Shown here: positions 46,855 through 58,259 of the stretch, piece by piece
Layout: every line of letters begins with the position of its first letter
How positions within the stretch are numbered: the stretch's first letter is position 1
Assembly: GCF_000004075.3 (NCBI RefSeq)
Contig: NC_026660.2
Location: 28,337,498 to 28,401,497, forward strand
Reading direction: 5' to 3'
Source of the DNA: Cucumis sativus
Lineage: Eukaryota; Streptophyta; Magnoliopsida; Cucurbitales; Cucurbitaceae
DNA: 64,000 nt
Program-made: the position numbers and the translations under genes
The notes under the pieces: model-generated
What the model was told of the DNA's origin: nothing
Database searches by the model: none
What the model saw: only the letters and a program-made list of their open reading frames with translations

Positions 46855-48702
46855 GAAGTGCATTTGAAAACCATTCATACATCAGTTTTCAAATGCGTGT
46901 AAGTTAATTTCATCCACAGTTAGTTTTACAAGATAGGATTAAGGATTATTGAATTGAAGTTAATACATATTGGACGATTCACTTAACTGATCTAATATTA
47001 GTCTCACACATCAAGTTTTTCCTTTTTTTTCCTTGTAAATTAATGCACTCACACAAGTTGTTCAAATGTTTAAAACTAATTATCAAATTTCTAAGAAATA
47101 AATTTATACTAATTATTAAATTATTAACTATCAATATAATTAATTAATTAATTAGTAGTTTTATTTTAGATATTCTTCACTGTTTACTTAAAAGGAGTAG
47201 AGACATATCACAAAAGAAAGCTATCATTTTATATATATTGATATATATAGTTAATGGGCATAAAGGATATACATAACAATAAGTTGATTTTCTTTCCAAT
47301 TTCTTTAATTCAATGATTCTAAAGGTATAAGTTAATGTTTTCCCTAAACTTATTTTAAGTTGGTAATGAACATTTGGAATAGTAATACACATGTATTATA
47401 TTGAATGGAGTAACATTGGTTGGTTTTTTAAAAGTGAAGAAATTCAATCTTCTTTATTAGTCTAGAAAAGTATGGAACATAGAGGTGGATAATGAGTTAA
47501 AAAGGTTGAAATGAAAAGATTATGGTAAGAATATGTGGAACGTTGAAGTCACTTTCATGTTTGAGTTGGTGGAAGAAGCGGTGGGATTGATTGATCATTT
47601 GATTCATATATATTATTCGTTTTCATCCCTACATTATCCCTCCAATCACCAATCCTATCTTTGCTTATCCCTTCTCTTATTCTTATAATCTTAATCTTTA
47701 TTTTATTTTATTTCCTTTTCCCTTTTCTCTTTCTCTTTCTCTTTTTCTTTTTCTTTTTCTTCTTTTACTTTTCTTTTGTCTTTTTTCCAAACGTAACCAA
47801 ACCAAAAAGAAAAAGCGAATTGTTCCCAACACACACGTTTGCATGGTTTTTTTTAAAGAAACTATGAAAATCCCAAATGAATCCATAGATTTCATTTCGA
47901 TACACCATCATGGAAACATCAACTCTATTAACTTCCTTCCACCTTCTCCCTTTTTCTTTACCTTCATGTCGACCCTACATCTTTAACCCTTTCCCATTCT
48001 CCAACCTCTTTAAAGGCAAACATTCGACACTTAAAATTGACAGATAAAGTAAACACTTTTATACCATTACTTTTTTAAAAATATATTGATTTTCACTTCA
48101 CGTGTCAGTCTTACAAAATGGATAGTTCATGGTTAAAGTAAATACATGGATGATTATTACAAAGAAAAAAAATGTGATTAATAGTCTAAATTGACTCATT
48201 CGTGAAATTTTGAAGATTTAATTATGATTTTTAAATTGAGTTTTGGTTATCATAACACGAAATGAAAGAAGATGTAAGTTTATATAATTGATAGCTTGAG
48301 GACTAAAATGATATCAGGGGGCTTTTGGGGTGTAATGTGAAAATGATATATTCTTTTAATTTAATTAATTAATTAGTTATAATCATGATTTAAAATTAAT
48401 TAGAGGAGTTGATGAATACGGGAGTTGAAATTACGGACTTGGTCGTCGCACGTGCTTTCCGTCTCTCCATATATGACGTGGATGGATGACTCGTGTGGTG
48501 GCACCTTGTTTGCGTCATCTTTTACTTTGAGAGAAGTGATTGTTGTACCGCTGTGGTGATCAAGTGAGGCCTCACAGCCCCATTTTTGAACCATATCACA
48601 TTCCCACTTCCACGTGAAACCATAATCCACCAATAAGTACTTTAAGTTACTTTCTAACCTTTTTTTCTTTTTTAAATTACAGAAAAATCCACGTTGGGGG
48701 TG

Positions 48703-48729
48703 ATATATATATATATATATATATATATA
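48703..48729. repeat. (AT)n microsatellite
   Basis: About thirteen alternating AT units. Confidence 0.85.
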
Positions 48730-49242
48730 AAGATAAAGAGGATGGTATAATTACAAAGTTAAAGAACTGGTATACCAAAAAATAGCCAAAATAAAAGAAA
48801 CCTTTCAGTCATTTGTGTTTTGATTATAGATTCCCGCAGAAGTTGGTGTCGTCGACCAATTGTTTATCACTACAGTTTGGAATGGGCCACACTGACCATT
48901 ATAATTTTATTTTTTAAAGAAAATAAAATAATATAATAGGGAAATTAAAAAAATGGATTTTGTTTCCTTGCACACAAAAAGATTAGCCATGTCCTTATCA
49001 ACTTAATTACAACCTCATCCATAACCTCATTTGTCGCTCGGTAATCCTCACCCAAACATTCCTAATCATATCTACATTTATTTTTAACTTAATTTGAGGG
49101 GGAAGGAGGGATATCTCACAGTCTAAACGGTGTTAGAGCTTGGGGTGTAGTGTGGCGAGATGTTATTGGTCTGAAAATGCAAGTAAGCGCGTACGGAAGC
49201 CGTGACGGGCTTTTCGGTGAGTGACGGTGATGGAGAATTTTA

Positions 49243-49250
49243 TGACGTCA
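49243..49250. promoter_or_regulatory. TGACGTCA (C-box/CRE) in a promoter-like island
   Basis: The palindrome TGACGTCA is a strong bZIP (TGA-type) site. About 90 bases downstream lies CCACGTCA, a hybrid G/C-box. The island 49130-49400 is less AT-rich than its surroundings. No gene follows on either strand that I can support. Confidence 0.4.
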
Positions 49251-52200
49251 TGGTTAGCGCGTAGAGTACTGTAGTATTAACCTATACCATCAACCACCGG
49301 ATTCCTGCTCTGGGGAAACGTGGCTGAACCTTCGAAAATGCCACGTCATTAATGTATTATTATTATAAAAGTGAAATTGAATGCTGCTTCTTCGCAGATC
49401 CCGAGGATTGTGTTGCCAGGTAGGAGAGGTTTTTAATCAAATACTCCAACTTCGGTTGTTAACTACGAAAATGCCATTTTTAATGGAAAGCGTGTCAGAC
49501 AGCCCCTTGCTTTTGTCCATTTCACCCCTCGATTCACGACTATGACCTCCATACGTTCCTCTTTTTGGCTTTCCCTACTCGAATCCTCGTTTTTTAGCAT
49601 TTCCAAACTAGAAGAATATATACCTTTTTTACACAATAAAATCATGTAATATTAACCATTTTAAATGAACAACATAAATTTTGTACACATCCACAACCAT
49701 CTTATTAATTGGTAACTTAAATAACCCTCCTCCAACCTCCATGTACTTCAATCCAACTGCAAAATTTAAAATGTTTTTCTCAAAGTTCTGCTCAAGGTCA
49801 ATGAGTACATATGATCATGGTTGTTTCGAGAGTCTTAACACTGCTGTTTCTAGGAATGAAATTTAGATCAGCATGCTGATGAACACAACTTAGATAGTAG
49901 TCATGAAACCCTCATTTTTATTTCTCATTTCTGCCTTTTTTTTTTTCTTCTTAAGATAAGAGACCATAAATAAATCAACACACAATGTTAAAATTCTAAG
50001 GTTAATTATGTGAATTAAGAGTTATAATGTAAAAACCCACGGAGTATGGAATACATTTTACCGATTAAATGAAATTACTTACGCAAAGTTTGATTAATGG
50101 AATAATTACTTGAATATATTCCTCCAAAAGTTGATTAGCACGATAATTATAAAAATTTGAGGATAATAGAAAATTCTTCAAACCTAATACCTCCCCGACG
50201 TACAAGCTGGGCCACTGATTAGAGTCAAATTCAATAATTAATTGAAACCACATAAGCTTTAAACTTTGAAGTCTTCCTTTTCAAAATCTTTTATTCAAGA
50301 CCACGAACCCCAAGTCATCTTAATTACCTAAATAATTCAATTAAACTAATCTATAGTTGTATTATTTTGAACAATCCCCCTCACTTTCAATTTGGGGTAT
50401 TTTTAATTAAATAAAAACAGCGTTGTTTTTTTGGAGGTTAGTTGAAATTGTAGGTACATTTTCTTCCAAATTGATAGTACAAAAGTGAGAAATTATAATA
50501 ACTTTATGAAATCAGTGGGCGTTTGAATTCTAATCTCTGACCAAACAGCTTCTCTTTTTCAATATTTTCTTCCCATTCTATCTTTTCCCCTCTCATTTTG
50601 ATCAATTTCTTCCTTTTGACCAAAGTTTTGTTTTATTTTTCAATTCAATAATATATACTATAACTTTTACAATTGGAAATAAACAAAACAAACATTTAAT
50701 TGACTGATCAATTTGTTGTATTTTCATCATTTAAATCCCAAGTCAACATAATCTTTAATTTTGTTTTAACGTTATTGTTTGGTTTATGGACTATCTTGAA
50801 ATATAATAAAGAAATTTATGAGAACTAGTTATATACTGACGATCATGTGATGTATTGTATTTGTCATGGATTATTTTGATCAGAAGAGAACAAACAATAA
50901 TGAGGAAAAACTGGGTCAAGAAAGGAAGAAAGTTGAGCATTGGGTCTTGGGTTGGCCTCGTTTCGAAGTATTGAGACTGAAACCCCGGTCCATTTTATGA
51001 GAGGTGTCATTACATCCTTAATTCGATTCAATAAATTCACGAAATATGTTCGGTGTAACTTATTTATGGAGCTAATCTTGAAAAGAATTAAAAGACAAAG
51101 ATACTTTAAGCTTATTATAACTCATTGAGTGATAATTTTAATCTCGTCCTAAAATTTGAAAATTTTGTATGAATGTCTGATTTTCTCACTTAAACATCAA
51201 AGAGAGTGTATAACGAACACTACATTGCTGTACATATTTTCTTTTTAATTGACGGATCACATTTATCTTTTCTTCAAACAATTAATTCTCGTTTGATATT
51301 ACATCAAATTTAAGTTACATTATTCACCTCTATGCAAAAACATAATAAATCAAACAAACTCCCGACATTACTGTGCTTCAATTTTTAATCTACTATGACT
51401 TTTAAATGGACGATAATGATTACACTACTACATAGTAATAAGAAAACCCATATGAATTTTGAAAAAGAAATGTTTGAAATGGACTGTATCGAATTCACAT
51501 TCTTATTCCCACCATGCAAAATTTGTAGCCTTAGTGAAGTCATTATTAATATATACATACAAATACGTGGGGCTATTTTAACCTATTATAATTTCTTATC
51601 TCAAAAAGAACAATTTCGTTTTATGTATAATTTTAACAAGGTTTGAGTGAAATTATATACAAATTAATTTGTGAAAGAAAATATCATGAACTTTTTGTTT
51701 CTCTCAATAATTACTTATTGTTGTCTTGTACAAATTTCTTACCTACACAAAACGTTATATGCATGAAAATTTTGAGAACCGTAATTATTTTATACTTTGT
51801 AATGTCATTATTTTTCTTTTTAATTTGTGAATACACTATGAAAATCATAAGGTCAAGATTATGATTATAGTTTTTTTTTTTTTTATTAAAGATATTAAAT
51901 GATTTAATTTGGTGGGTTGGTCTGAATGAATTGGCACATGCCCACAATTAGCCTTGACCAAAATAATTGAAAATTTATTCCTTTGCTTGAAAACAATATA
52001 CATAAATTTGACCAATTTCACAAATCATTTTCAAGATGGGACACAAATAATAATACACATTCTTCACGAGGATGACAATTGGCAGCTGTTATTTACAAGA
52101 AAACTTTCTTCATGTTATTATCATCCGTTTATTTTATGTATACATTTTTGCAAGAGAGAAATTTCTATGTTATACAAAAGAAAAAAAAATAGAGTTTGGT

Positions 52201-52511
52201 ATTGTTATCTTTTAGTTGTGTTTTTTAAACCATGCACGTAAGTCAAATTTACAAAACAATTTAATTATAAATTCAAGATAAATCAAAATGTAATTAAGTC
52301 AATCAATAATTCAACTACCTTTTCCAAATGAAACTTAGTTGAATTAGTGTATCAATTAAAAACAAGTAGCCTAAGTTTAACAACGGTTCTAGTCAACTAC
52401 AATTTGATAATTTAGATTTTATCTTTTAATATATCAACTTTGAAGCTTAATTACAAAAAGAAAAATATAAAGAAATTAGAAATGTATAGATAAAAATAAA
52501 ATAAGAAGAAA

Positions 52512-52519
52512 CCACGTGG
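52512..52519. promoter_or_regulatory. G-box upstream of GRAS gene
   Basis: CCACGTGG lies about 310 bases before the TATA-like word at 52819 of the GRAS gene. This fits light or stress control, which would suit a PAT1-branch gene, but it is only an inference. Confidence 0.4.
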
Positions 52520-52800
52520 ACGAGCAGATGAGGTAGTTGGAATTTTATTATCCTAGTCGGAAAATAAATAATAATATAGTAATTATGGGATTTTTATTGG
52601 CGTAATTTGTTATTTAAAAAAGGAATTGAGATGTAATAGATTACGTTAGCGAAGAGGTATGTGAGGAAGAGGGGCATAGATTCCTCCAAAAGCAACAAAG
52701 AGAAAATGAAATTCTTGGGGGCTAAACCGTCCAAAAAGAAAAATACTTCAAAGGGTATTTTCGTTAATATATTACCATCCTAGGGGCAATTCTTTCTTTT

Positions 52801-54124
52801 CAACCTTTATGAACCGCCATATAAAGGCGTATGCCACTCGACGGGGCTTCTTTATTTGTCATCGCCTTCACCAGATACTGCTTTACATTTCCTTTACCGT
52901 GACTTGTGCAACAAGCGTTTCAGTGTTTAACCCCCGCTTCCATCGAAGGTATACAATCGTTTTCTTTTTCTTCGTTTTTTCCGTTGATTCTCTGTTTAAT
53001 TGGCGGTCCGGCGGGGAGATTCTGGCCGTCACCATCACTCTCTTCTTTTTATTTGTTTTTTTATTTTATTTTTTTATTTATAGTTATGGATAACTGTTTG
53101 TGAGTTTGACTTCTAATTTGGTGTTCGGTGAGTTTCTTTGGTTTCTCCAATTCTTCTTTGCTCTGTGTTCCAAATTTGACCAGCTGTTCTTTGGATTTCT
53201 AACTTTACTGCTCCGCGCTTTGGTTGATTTCTCGCGTTCACTGAAAAACTCGTGATGCATTCCTCTTCTTCTTTCTCTGACTCGTTGATTGTTTTTTATT
53301 TTTATTGAACGTGCTGCCTTTCAGGTAGGTACTAATTGACCAGGGACTTGGCTTTTTTGAGTTTCTGAATCGAAACTCGCAAAACTAGTTTTTGTGCCAT
53401 CTGCTAATGTACTTGATTTGCTCAAACGGCGTGATTTTTTAGATTTATGTCCCTTGTTAGCTTTTTATCGAGTTGTGGCTATTTTATGGAGTATTCGTGT
53501 TGTCTTTTCTGGTAATTAGTTGTGTATTATGTGAAGAAATGGTGTTTCGAGTGAAAAATTTTGTGCTGATTTATCCAACCGTGATTTCTGGTGGTGATTG
53601 AAACGGAAGAGATCTTTTATCTTTCTAGTGAGCATATTGCCTTTTATTTCGTAATTTTTAAGGGGATACGGAAAACTTCTTCATTTTTTAAAAAAAATTA
53701 TAGGCCGAAGATGTTGAAACGTTGTATTTTGACTCAATTCGTAGAAAGTTTCTTCTGAGAATTTGGGTTTTTTACCCTGTATTTGTGTTCATGCATGTTT
53801 GATGTGATAGTGTAGGATCTAATTTGTGGTTTCAATTTTGGACTCCGGCGCTTACTTGTATTGTTTGGTTCAACAATTTTAATTCTGTGGTATTGATTTT
53901 TGTTCTGTTATCTGCAGATTTTGGGGATTCTTCGATATTCCAGTTTTTACCGGTAAAGAAGGCAACTGCCTTAACTACTGCAGAGCATATAAGAATTTTG
54001 AGTCCTAAAATGTCTGCCTAGGAGTTGTTACTAGACTCCACTGAGCCCAAGTCCTGGAAACGCTTCTAATACCAACTGCTAGCGGTGAATATATTCTTGC
54101 TTTGGGCTCATTTCTGATTTCTTA
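52801..54124 (+). promoter_or_regulatory. Promoter, leader and leader intron of GRAS gene
   Basis: CATATAAAGG at about 52818-52827 is TATA-like. A leader exon probably runs to about 52948 (CGAAG|GTATAC), a leader intron of about 970 bases ends near 53918 (TTATCTGCAG), and a second leader exon runs up to the ATG at 54125. The second leader exon has a minimal upstream ORF, ATG TCT GCC TAG, at 54010-54021. Leader introns are common in the PAT1 branch. Confidence 0.5.
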
Positions 54125-55750
54125 ATGCAAGCATCTCAGAATCGGCAGGCTTCATCTATGATCCATGAGATGGATCCGTACTATTTATCTGGTTTTCACG
54201 TATTGGGAAACCACGTCTCTCCTGACGCAAGCAGCCAGGGAAACAGTGTTAACTTCTCTTCCTATAAGGATCAGTTCTTTACTCTGGAATCATTCCCGGC
54301 TACTGCTGATCTGAGTGGCTCTAATTCTCCTTCTACTGGGAGTGTTCTGTCGTCTAGGAGCCCCTTCTCACCTCAGGGTTCTCAATCATGCTCATCAGAT
54401 CAACACCATTCCTTTGAGAACACATGTGGATCACCAATGAGTGGATGCTCTGTAACTGATGAAGACAACGACATAAAGCACAAGCTTAAAGAATTAGAAA
54501 TTTCTTTGCTGGGGCCTGAATCCGATATTGTGGATAGCTGCTACTGTTCTTTCAGGGGTGGGGCGCATCGAGATGCTTCAGTGGCAAGGCGGAACTGGAA
54601 TCAAGTGGTTGAAATGATTCCTAAACTAAATCTTCAGGACACGCTTATCCATTGTGCCCAAGCAATTCATGATTCCGATCTAAATGTGGCAACACTTTTT
54701 ATGGATGTTTTAGGGCAGATGGTTTCCGTCTCTGGCGACCCATCCCAGAGATTGGGAGCTTACTTGTTGGAAGGGCTTAGAGCAAGGTTGGAACGATCTG
54801 GGAGTGCAATATACAAATCCCTAAAGTGCAAAGAGCCAACAAGCTCTGAACTAATGTCATATATGTCTATTCTATTCCAGATCTGCCCGTACTTCAAATT
54901 TGGTTACACATCTGCTAATGCTGTAATTAGGGAGGCCATGGTCAATGAACCCATAATCCACATCATTGATTTTCAGATTGCTCAGGGTAGTCAGTATATA
55001 TCTCTCATCCAGGATCTTGCCAATCGGCCCGGCGGACCCCCAGCTCTTCTTCGCATTACAGGTGTGGATGATTCCCAATCAGCTCATGCTCGAGGAGGGG
55101 GACTACAAATTGTGGGACAGAACTTAGCTCAGCTGGCTCAATCAAAAGGAATTCCCTTCCAATTTCATGCTGCTGCAATGTCCGGTTGTGACGTTGAACA
55201 CAGTAATCTTATAATACAACCAGGAGAAGCATTGGCTGTAAATTTTCCATACACCTTACACCACATGCCAGATGAGAGCGTGAGCACACAGAATCATCGA
55301 GACCGGCTTCTTAGGCTGGTTAAAAGTCTCTCACCGAAAGTAGTAACCATTATTGAGCAGGAATCCAACACCAACACATCCCCATTCCTTCTTCGCTTCA
55401 TAGAGACACTAGATTATTACACTGCTATGTTCGAGTCAATAGATGTAGCTCGTTCAAGAGATGACAAGCAGAGAATCAGGGCAGAGCAACACTGTGTGGC
55501 CCGAGACATAGTGAACATGGTAGCTTGTGAAGGGTTCGAAAGGGTAGAACGTCATGAACTCCTTGGCAAATGGAGGATGAGAATGAGAATGGCTGGTTTC
55601 ACTCCATATACAATGAGCCCATCCGTTACTGGAGCTGTTAGAAATATGTTGAGAGATTTCAATGAGAACTACAGACTCCAAGAAGTTGATGGAGCTATCT
55701 ACCTTGGATGGAAAAACAGAGCAATGGCAACCGCATCTGCATGGAGATGA
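54125..55750 (+). CDS. PAT1-like: GRAS transcription regulator, PAT1 branch (SCL13/SCL21/PAT1-like)
   Basis: A single coding exon of 541 residues. The variable N-terminus has the PAT1-branch markers KDQFFTLESFPAT (about 48-60), the Ser/Pro segment SSRSPFSPQGSQSCSSD (about 76-92) and the helix KHKLKELEISLLGPESD (about 118-134). The GRAS domain covers about residues 168-541: leucine heptad I (HCAQAIHDSDLNVA), the VHIID motif in the form IHIIDFQIAQGSQ (278-290), the PFYRE part with FPYTLHHMPDES and EQESNTNTSPFLLRF, and the SAW end YLGWKNRAMATASAW. PAT1 and its relatives act in phytochrome A and B signalling and chitin or gibberellin responses. Which paralogue it is cannot be settled by eye; the end GWKNR is closer to PAT1, SCL5 and SCL21 than to SCL13. 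Confidence 0.95.
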   Translation: MQASQNRQASSMIHEMDPYYLSGFHVLGNHVSPDASSQGNSVNFSSYKDQFFTLESFPATADLSGSNSPSTGSVLSSRSPFSPQGSQSCSSDQHHSFENTCGSPMSGCSVTDEDNDIKHKLKELEISLLGPESDIVDSCYCSFRGGAHRDASVARRNWNQVVEMIPKLNLQDTLIHCAQAIHDSDLNVATLFMDVLGQMVSVSGDPSQRLGAYLLEGLRARLERSGSAIYKSLKCKEPTSSELMSYMSILFQICPYFKFGYTSANAVIREAMVNEPIIHIIDFQIAQGSQYISLIQDLANRPGGPPALLRITGVDDSQSAHARGGGLQIVGQNLAQLAQSKGIPFQFHAAAMSGCDVEHSNLIIQPGEALAVNFPYTLHHMPDESVSTQNHRDRLLRLVKSLSPKVVTIIEQESNTNTSPFLLRFIETLDYYTAMFESIDVARSRDDKQRIRAEQHCVARDIVNMVACEGFERVERHELLGKWRMRMRMAGFTPYTMSPSVTGAVRNMLRDFNENYRLQEVDGAIYLGWKNRAMATASAWR

Positions 55751-56383
55751 AAGCTTTTAAAAGTCTGAATCCAATTGCGTAATTAGATCATGTAAAATTT
55801 TGCTCTCGAGCTTTCCTTTACAAGTAATTTTTAAGAGCCATGGAGCGATGGTAACCCATACAGATTTATAGAATGTGAGGTTAAAAAAAGCTCTTACTGT
55901 TCGTAGGAAGGATCCCAAATGTTGAAACCTGCTGTAAATTTTCTAACTTTGGCTAAAGAATTTTGTCCTCGTGTTAAAACACTATAGTTTATAAAGATAA
56001 ATCGCATTATAGTATCTTATTACATTAATCACTCTATTTAATACCAGAAAGATGTGGTGCGTTTTGTTCGGATGTTCTAAGAATCTCTCTCCCTTAGTCT
56101 AATTTTGCACAAATGATTAAACGTTCGTACGATAAATTTAACTGATGTTTAGGTGTCAGAGAGCTGAAGGGTTAGATCTTTGCCGTAAATTTGTCTCTGA
56201 CAGCTCTATCATTTCCATTTGTGTAAGGGAAAAAAAGCCTCTTCCTCCTCTTCCTCCTCTTCCAATTATCCTAAAATCAGGTACAATCAAAATGCTGGTT
56301 CTTTAAATTTTCTGATTAAGATCATGTTTCAGGTGTGTTAATTCTGTTTATTGTTCGTTTCATAAGGAATTTCATTAATTTCA
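55751..56383. other. Intergenic region after GRAS gene
   Basis: The GRAS 3' region and the promoter of the next gene lie here. A short inverted pair GTCAGAG/CTCTGAC spans about 56156-56202. The (CTTCCTC)-type pyrimidine run at 56240-56262 is probably leader. No gene is supported. Confidence 0.5.
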
Positions 56384-57061
56384 ATGGAAGGATGGGCAAT
56401 GCAGAGGGAGAAAGAGCGAGAACGACGACGTATAAGGGACAGAGAAAGAAGATCGTCAATGAGCATTGAACAGAGAGAGAGGCATCTCGCAAGACGTCGT
56501 CGAAACTACCAAATACGAAGATTGAAATATCGAAATGGGAAAACCACAAATCCAAGCTTTTCTGGAACAAATTCATTTAAGGCGGTCTCAGAAACTTCCA
56601 TTGCAGAGCTTGATCTGCAACAAAATGGGCTTATGCTCGTCGGTTTCAATCACGAACAAGAATCCTTAAATCCAGATTCCATAACGTCTTCCAGTAAGAT
56701 CTGTTTTTTGAAGATACCAATATGGTGAGATGATTTTCTCTTGAGTTAATTTTCTTTCGGAATTTAATGAATAGGTTCTGAAATATTGGACCCAAGAGCT
56801 GAAATTCTCCAAGGGAGGGTACGTTTGAGTCATATTCGACGACTTGCACGTTCAATTGGGATTCACCAAATGTTTTCACAAGTAGAATCAACTTCCAATT
56901 GTAAGTCTGAGGATTCTAGCTTGGAATACGATCTTAATAGATCATCAAGATCGTTAAGGCGTGTCAAGCGTCTAGCGAGAATGATGAATTCATCTCTGAA
57001 ACCATCTGCTGATGAATCTTCACAACATAAAACCACCATTGCAGGTTGTGCAAATTACTGA
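56384..57061 (+). CDS. Plant-specific basic protein with RRRRNYQ motif, unknown function
   Basis: Two exons, 56384-56693 and 56775-57061, give 198 residues. The N-terminus is very basic and helical: MEGWAMQREKERERRRIRDR, then MSIEQRERHLARRRRNYQIR. A short acidic linker follows. The C-terminal half has two related basic segments, LSHIRRLARSIG and LRRVKRLARMMN. I recall plant-only uncharacterised proteins with the same N-terminal block and a C-terminal RVKRLARTLN. The basic helix could bind nucleic acid and the arginine patches would serve as nuclear import signals, but no function is known to me. A possible donor GCAG|GTTGTG just before the stop would change only the last residues. Confidence 0.72.
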
Positions 57062-58023
57062 GCTTTATCCTCTCTTTTCAAACTTAGTTATGTGTTGGAT
57101 TTACCTGTCTTGATGGATTAAATTGCAGGATAAAAAAAGGCCATGGGTTTTGTTTATAAAAAACCAATTGGTAAGGTGATAAGTAATTCATACAAGGTAT
57201 CTTCGTCATTTGGGATTTCCAACAACAATCAAATCGTTGGTCTCCATTAATGAAATGTGATTCTAACGGGGATTTCACATCAGTTTGGTTGAATCTTTCT
57301 TATTAAAGGAAAGACAAGGGTACAAACATGCCCAAAAATGGAAGAAACAGAGGATGGCGGATCCGCTGGCTTGGCCTTTACAGGCGAGAGAGAAATTCAG
57401 AGTCTTCCAGCAAAAGAACAGAGAAGGAGGAGGATATTGTAACTTGTAAGATCATATACGTTGCACCATTGGTTGTGCAATTTTACTTACATGGAGGATT
57501 GAGGACATCACGAGTGAAAATTTGGAGGGTAGCAGGGATGGGGTTTAATATGCTTGTTTGAGCAGTTTACGTTGTTCTTGAAGGAATTAAAATTCAAAAT
57601 TCTGGGTTTCTTCTTCTTTCCTTTTTGGAACATTTATAGTTGGGGTTTGGTTTCGTATGATTGGAGAATGAGAAATTGAGACATCAGTATTAAATTTTGA
57701 TCTCTCATATGGTTTTAAAATCGACTCTATTGCTACATCAACCACAAAAGCAAAGAACCCTACACGAGGAGTCCTCTCCTCTTTCACTTCTCATTTTTCT
57801 CCATTTTTTTTATAGAAGAAGATACGCCCAACTCAAGTAACACATTTGTTGAGAAAGAAATATGGAATTAATCGATTGTGAACCAATTCAAAAGTGGATA
57901 GAAAAAAACGTGACCCATCTAATCGTCCCTCAAAAGAAAACGTATTTAGTATATTCGTTAGCTAAGTGACAATAAAACTATTTATAATATAAAGTAACAA
58001 TCAAGTTTTATAGAAGTTTAGCC

Positions 58024-58038
58024 TTAGGGTTTAGGGTT
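58024..58038 (+). promoter_or_regulatory. Telo-box upstream of PPR gene
   Basis: TTAGGGTTTAGGGTT is a double telo-box, about 220 bases before the PPR start codon. It fits expression in growing cells along with other organelle biogenesis genes. Confidence 0.5.
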
Positions 58039-58109
58039 AAACTGTTTTTGAAGTGTTAATCAGAAAGAAAGAAAGAATCTTGAACTGCCCCTGGTCGTTG
58101 GTGTCGCGA

Positions 58110-58148
58110 ATGGCCTTCCATTTTGGAGCTTCCTTTATACGAACCTAA
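58110..58148 (+). promoter_or_regulatory. Upstream ORF before PPR start
   Basis: ATG at 58110 opens a 12-codon ORF (MAFHFGASFIRT) closed by TAA. It lies in the same frame as the main start at 58260 but is closed 111 bases before it. If the leader includes it, it would reduce initiation at the main ATG. Confidence 0.4.
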
Positions 58149-58259
58149 AACCTTCACCACTCAGCCGCTACACCTTCTCCTAATTCCCTTAAACCCCAAC
58201 TTATCATTCCCTTCAATTCTCCATCCATCTCAATCCTTAATCCCTTCTCTTTCAACCAC

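Larger units (their letters stand above)
41259..52800. other. Gene-free AT-rich region of 11.5 kb
   Basis: I find no coding region with recognisable features. Contents: the promoter of the LxLxL gene; (TA)n at 42653-42679; an (AC)n run near 43000 with a C-rich stretch; a telo-box and site II module at 45303-45332; a MITE-like element at 46220-46372; (TA)n at 46805-46851; pyrimidine runs at 47700-47770; (AT)n at 48703-48729; a less AT-rich block at 48400-48640; and a CRE-like island at 49130-49400. Long hydrophobic frames in this region are products of T-rich DNA. Confidence 0.6.
57062..58259. other. Intergenic region between basic protein and PPR genes
   Basis: The stretch holds the 3' flank of the basic protein, a 34-codon frame at 57338-57442 that I do not call, a telo-box at 58024-58038 and the PPR leader with a short upstream ORF at 58110-58148. 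Nothing else is supported. Confidence 0.5.

Noticed and set aside
48400-48633. Minus-strand frame of 77 codons with mixed composition
   Set aside because: No recognisable motif and no partner exon; kept only as part of a finding.
57338-57442. A 34-codon ORF starting MEETEDGGSAGLAFTG with mixed composition
   Set aside because: No acceptor or donor links it to the upstream gene, and no family is recognised. It could be a chance frame or a small ORF in the 3' region.
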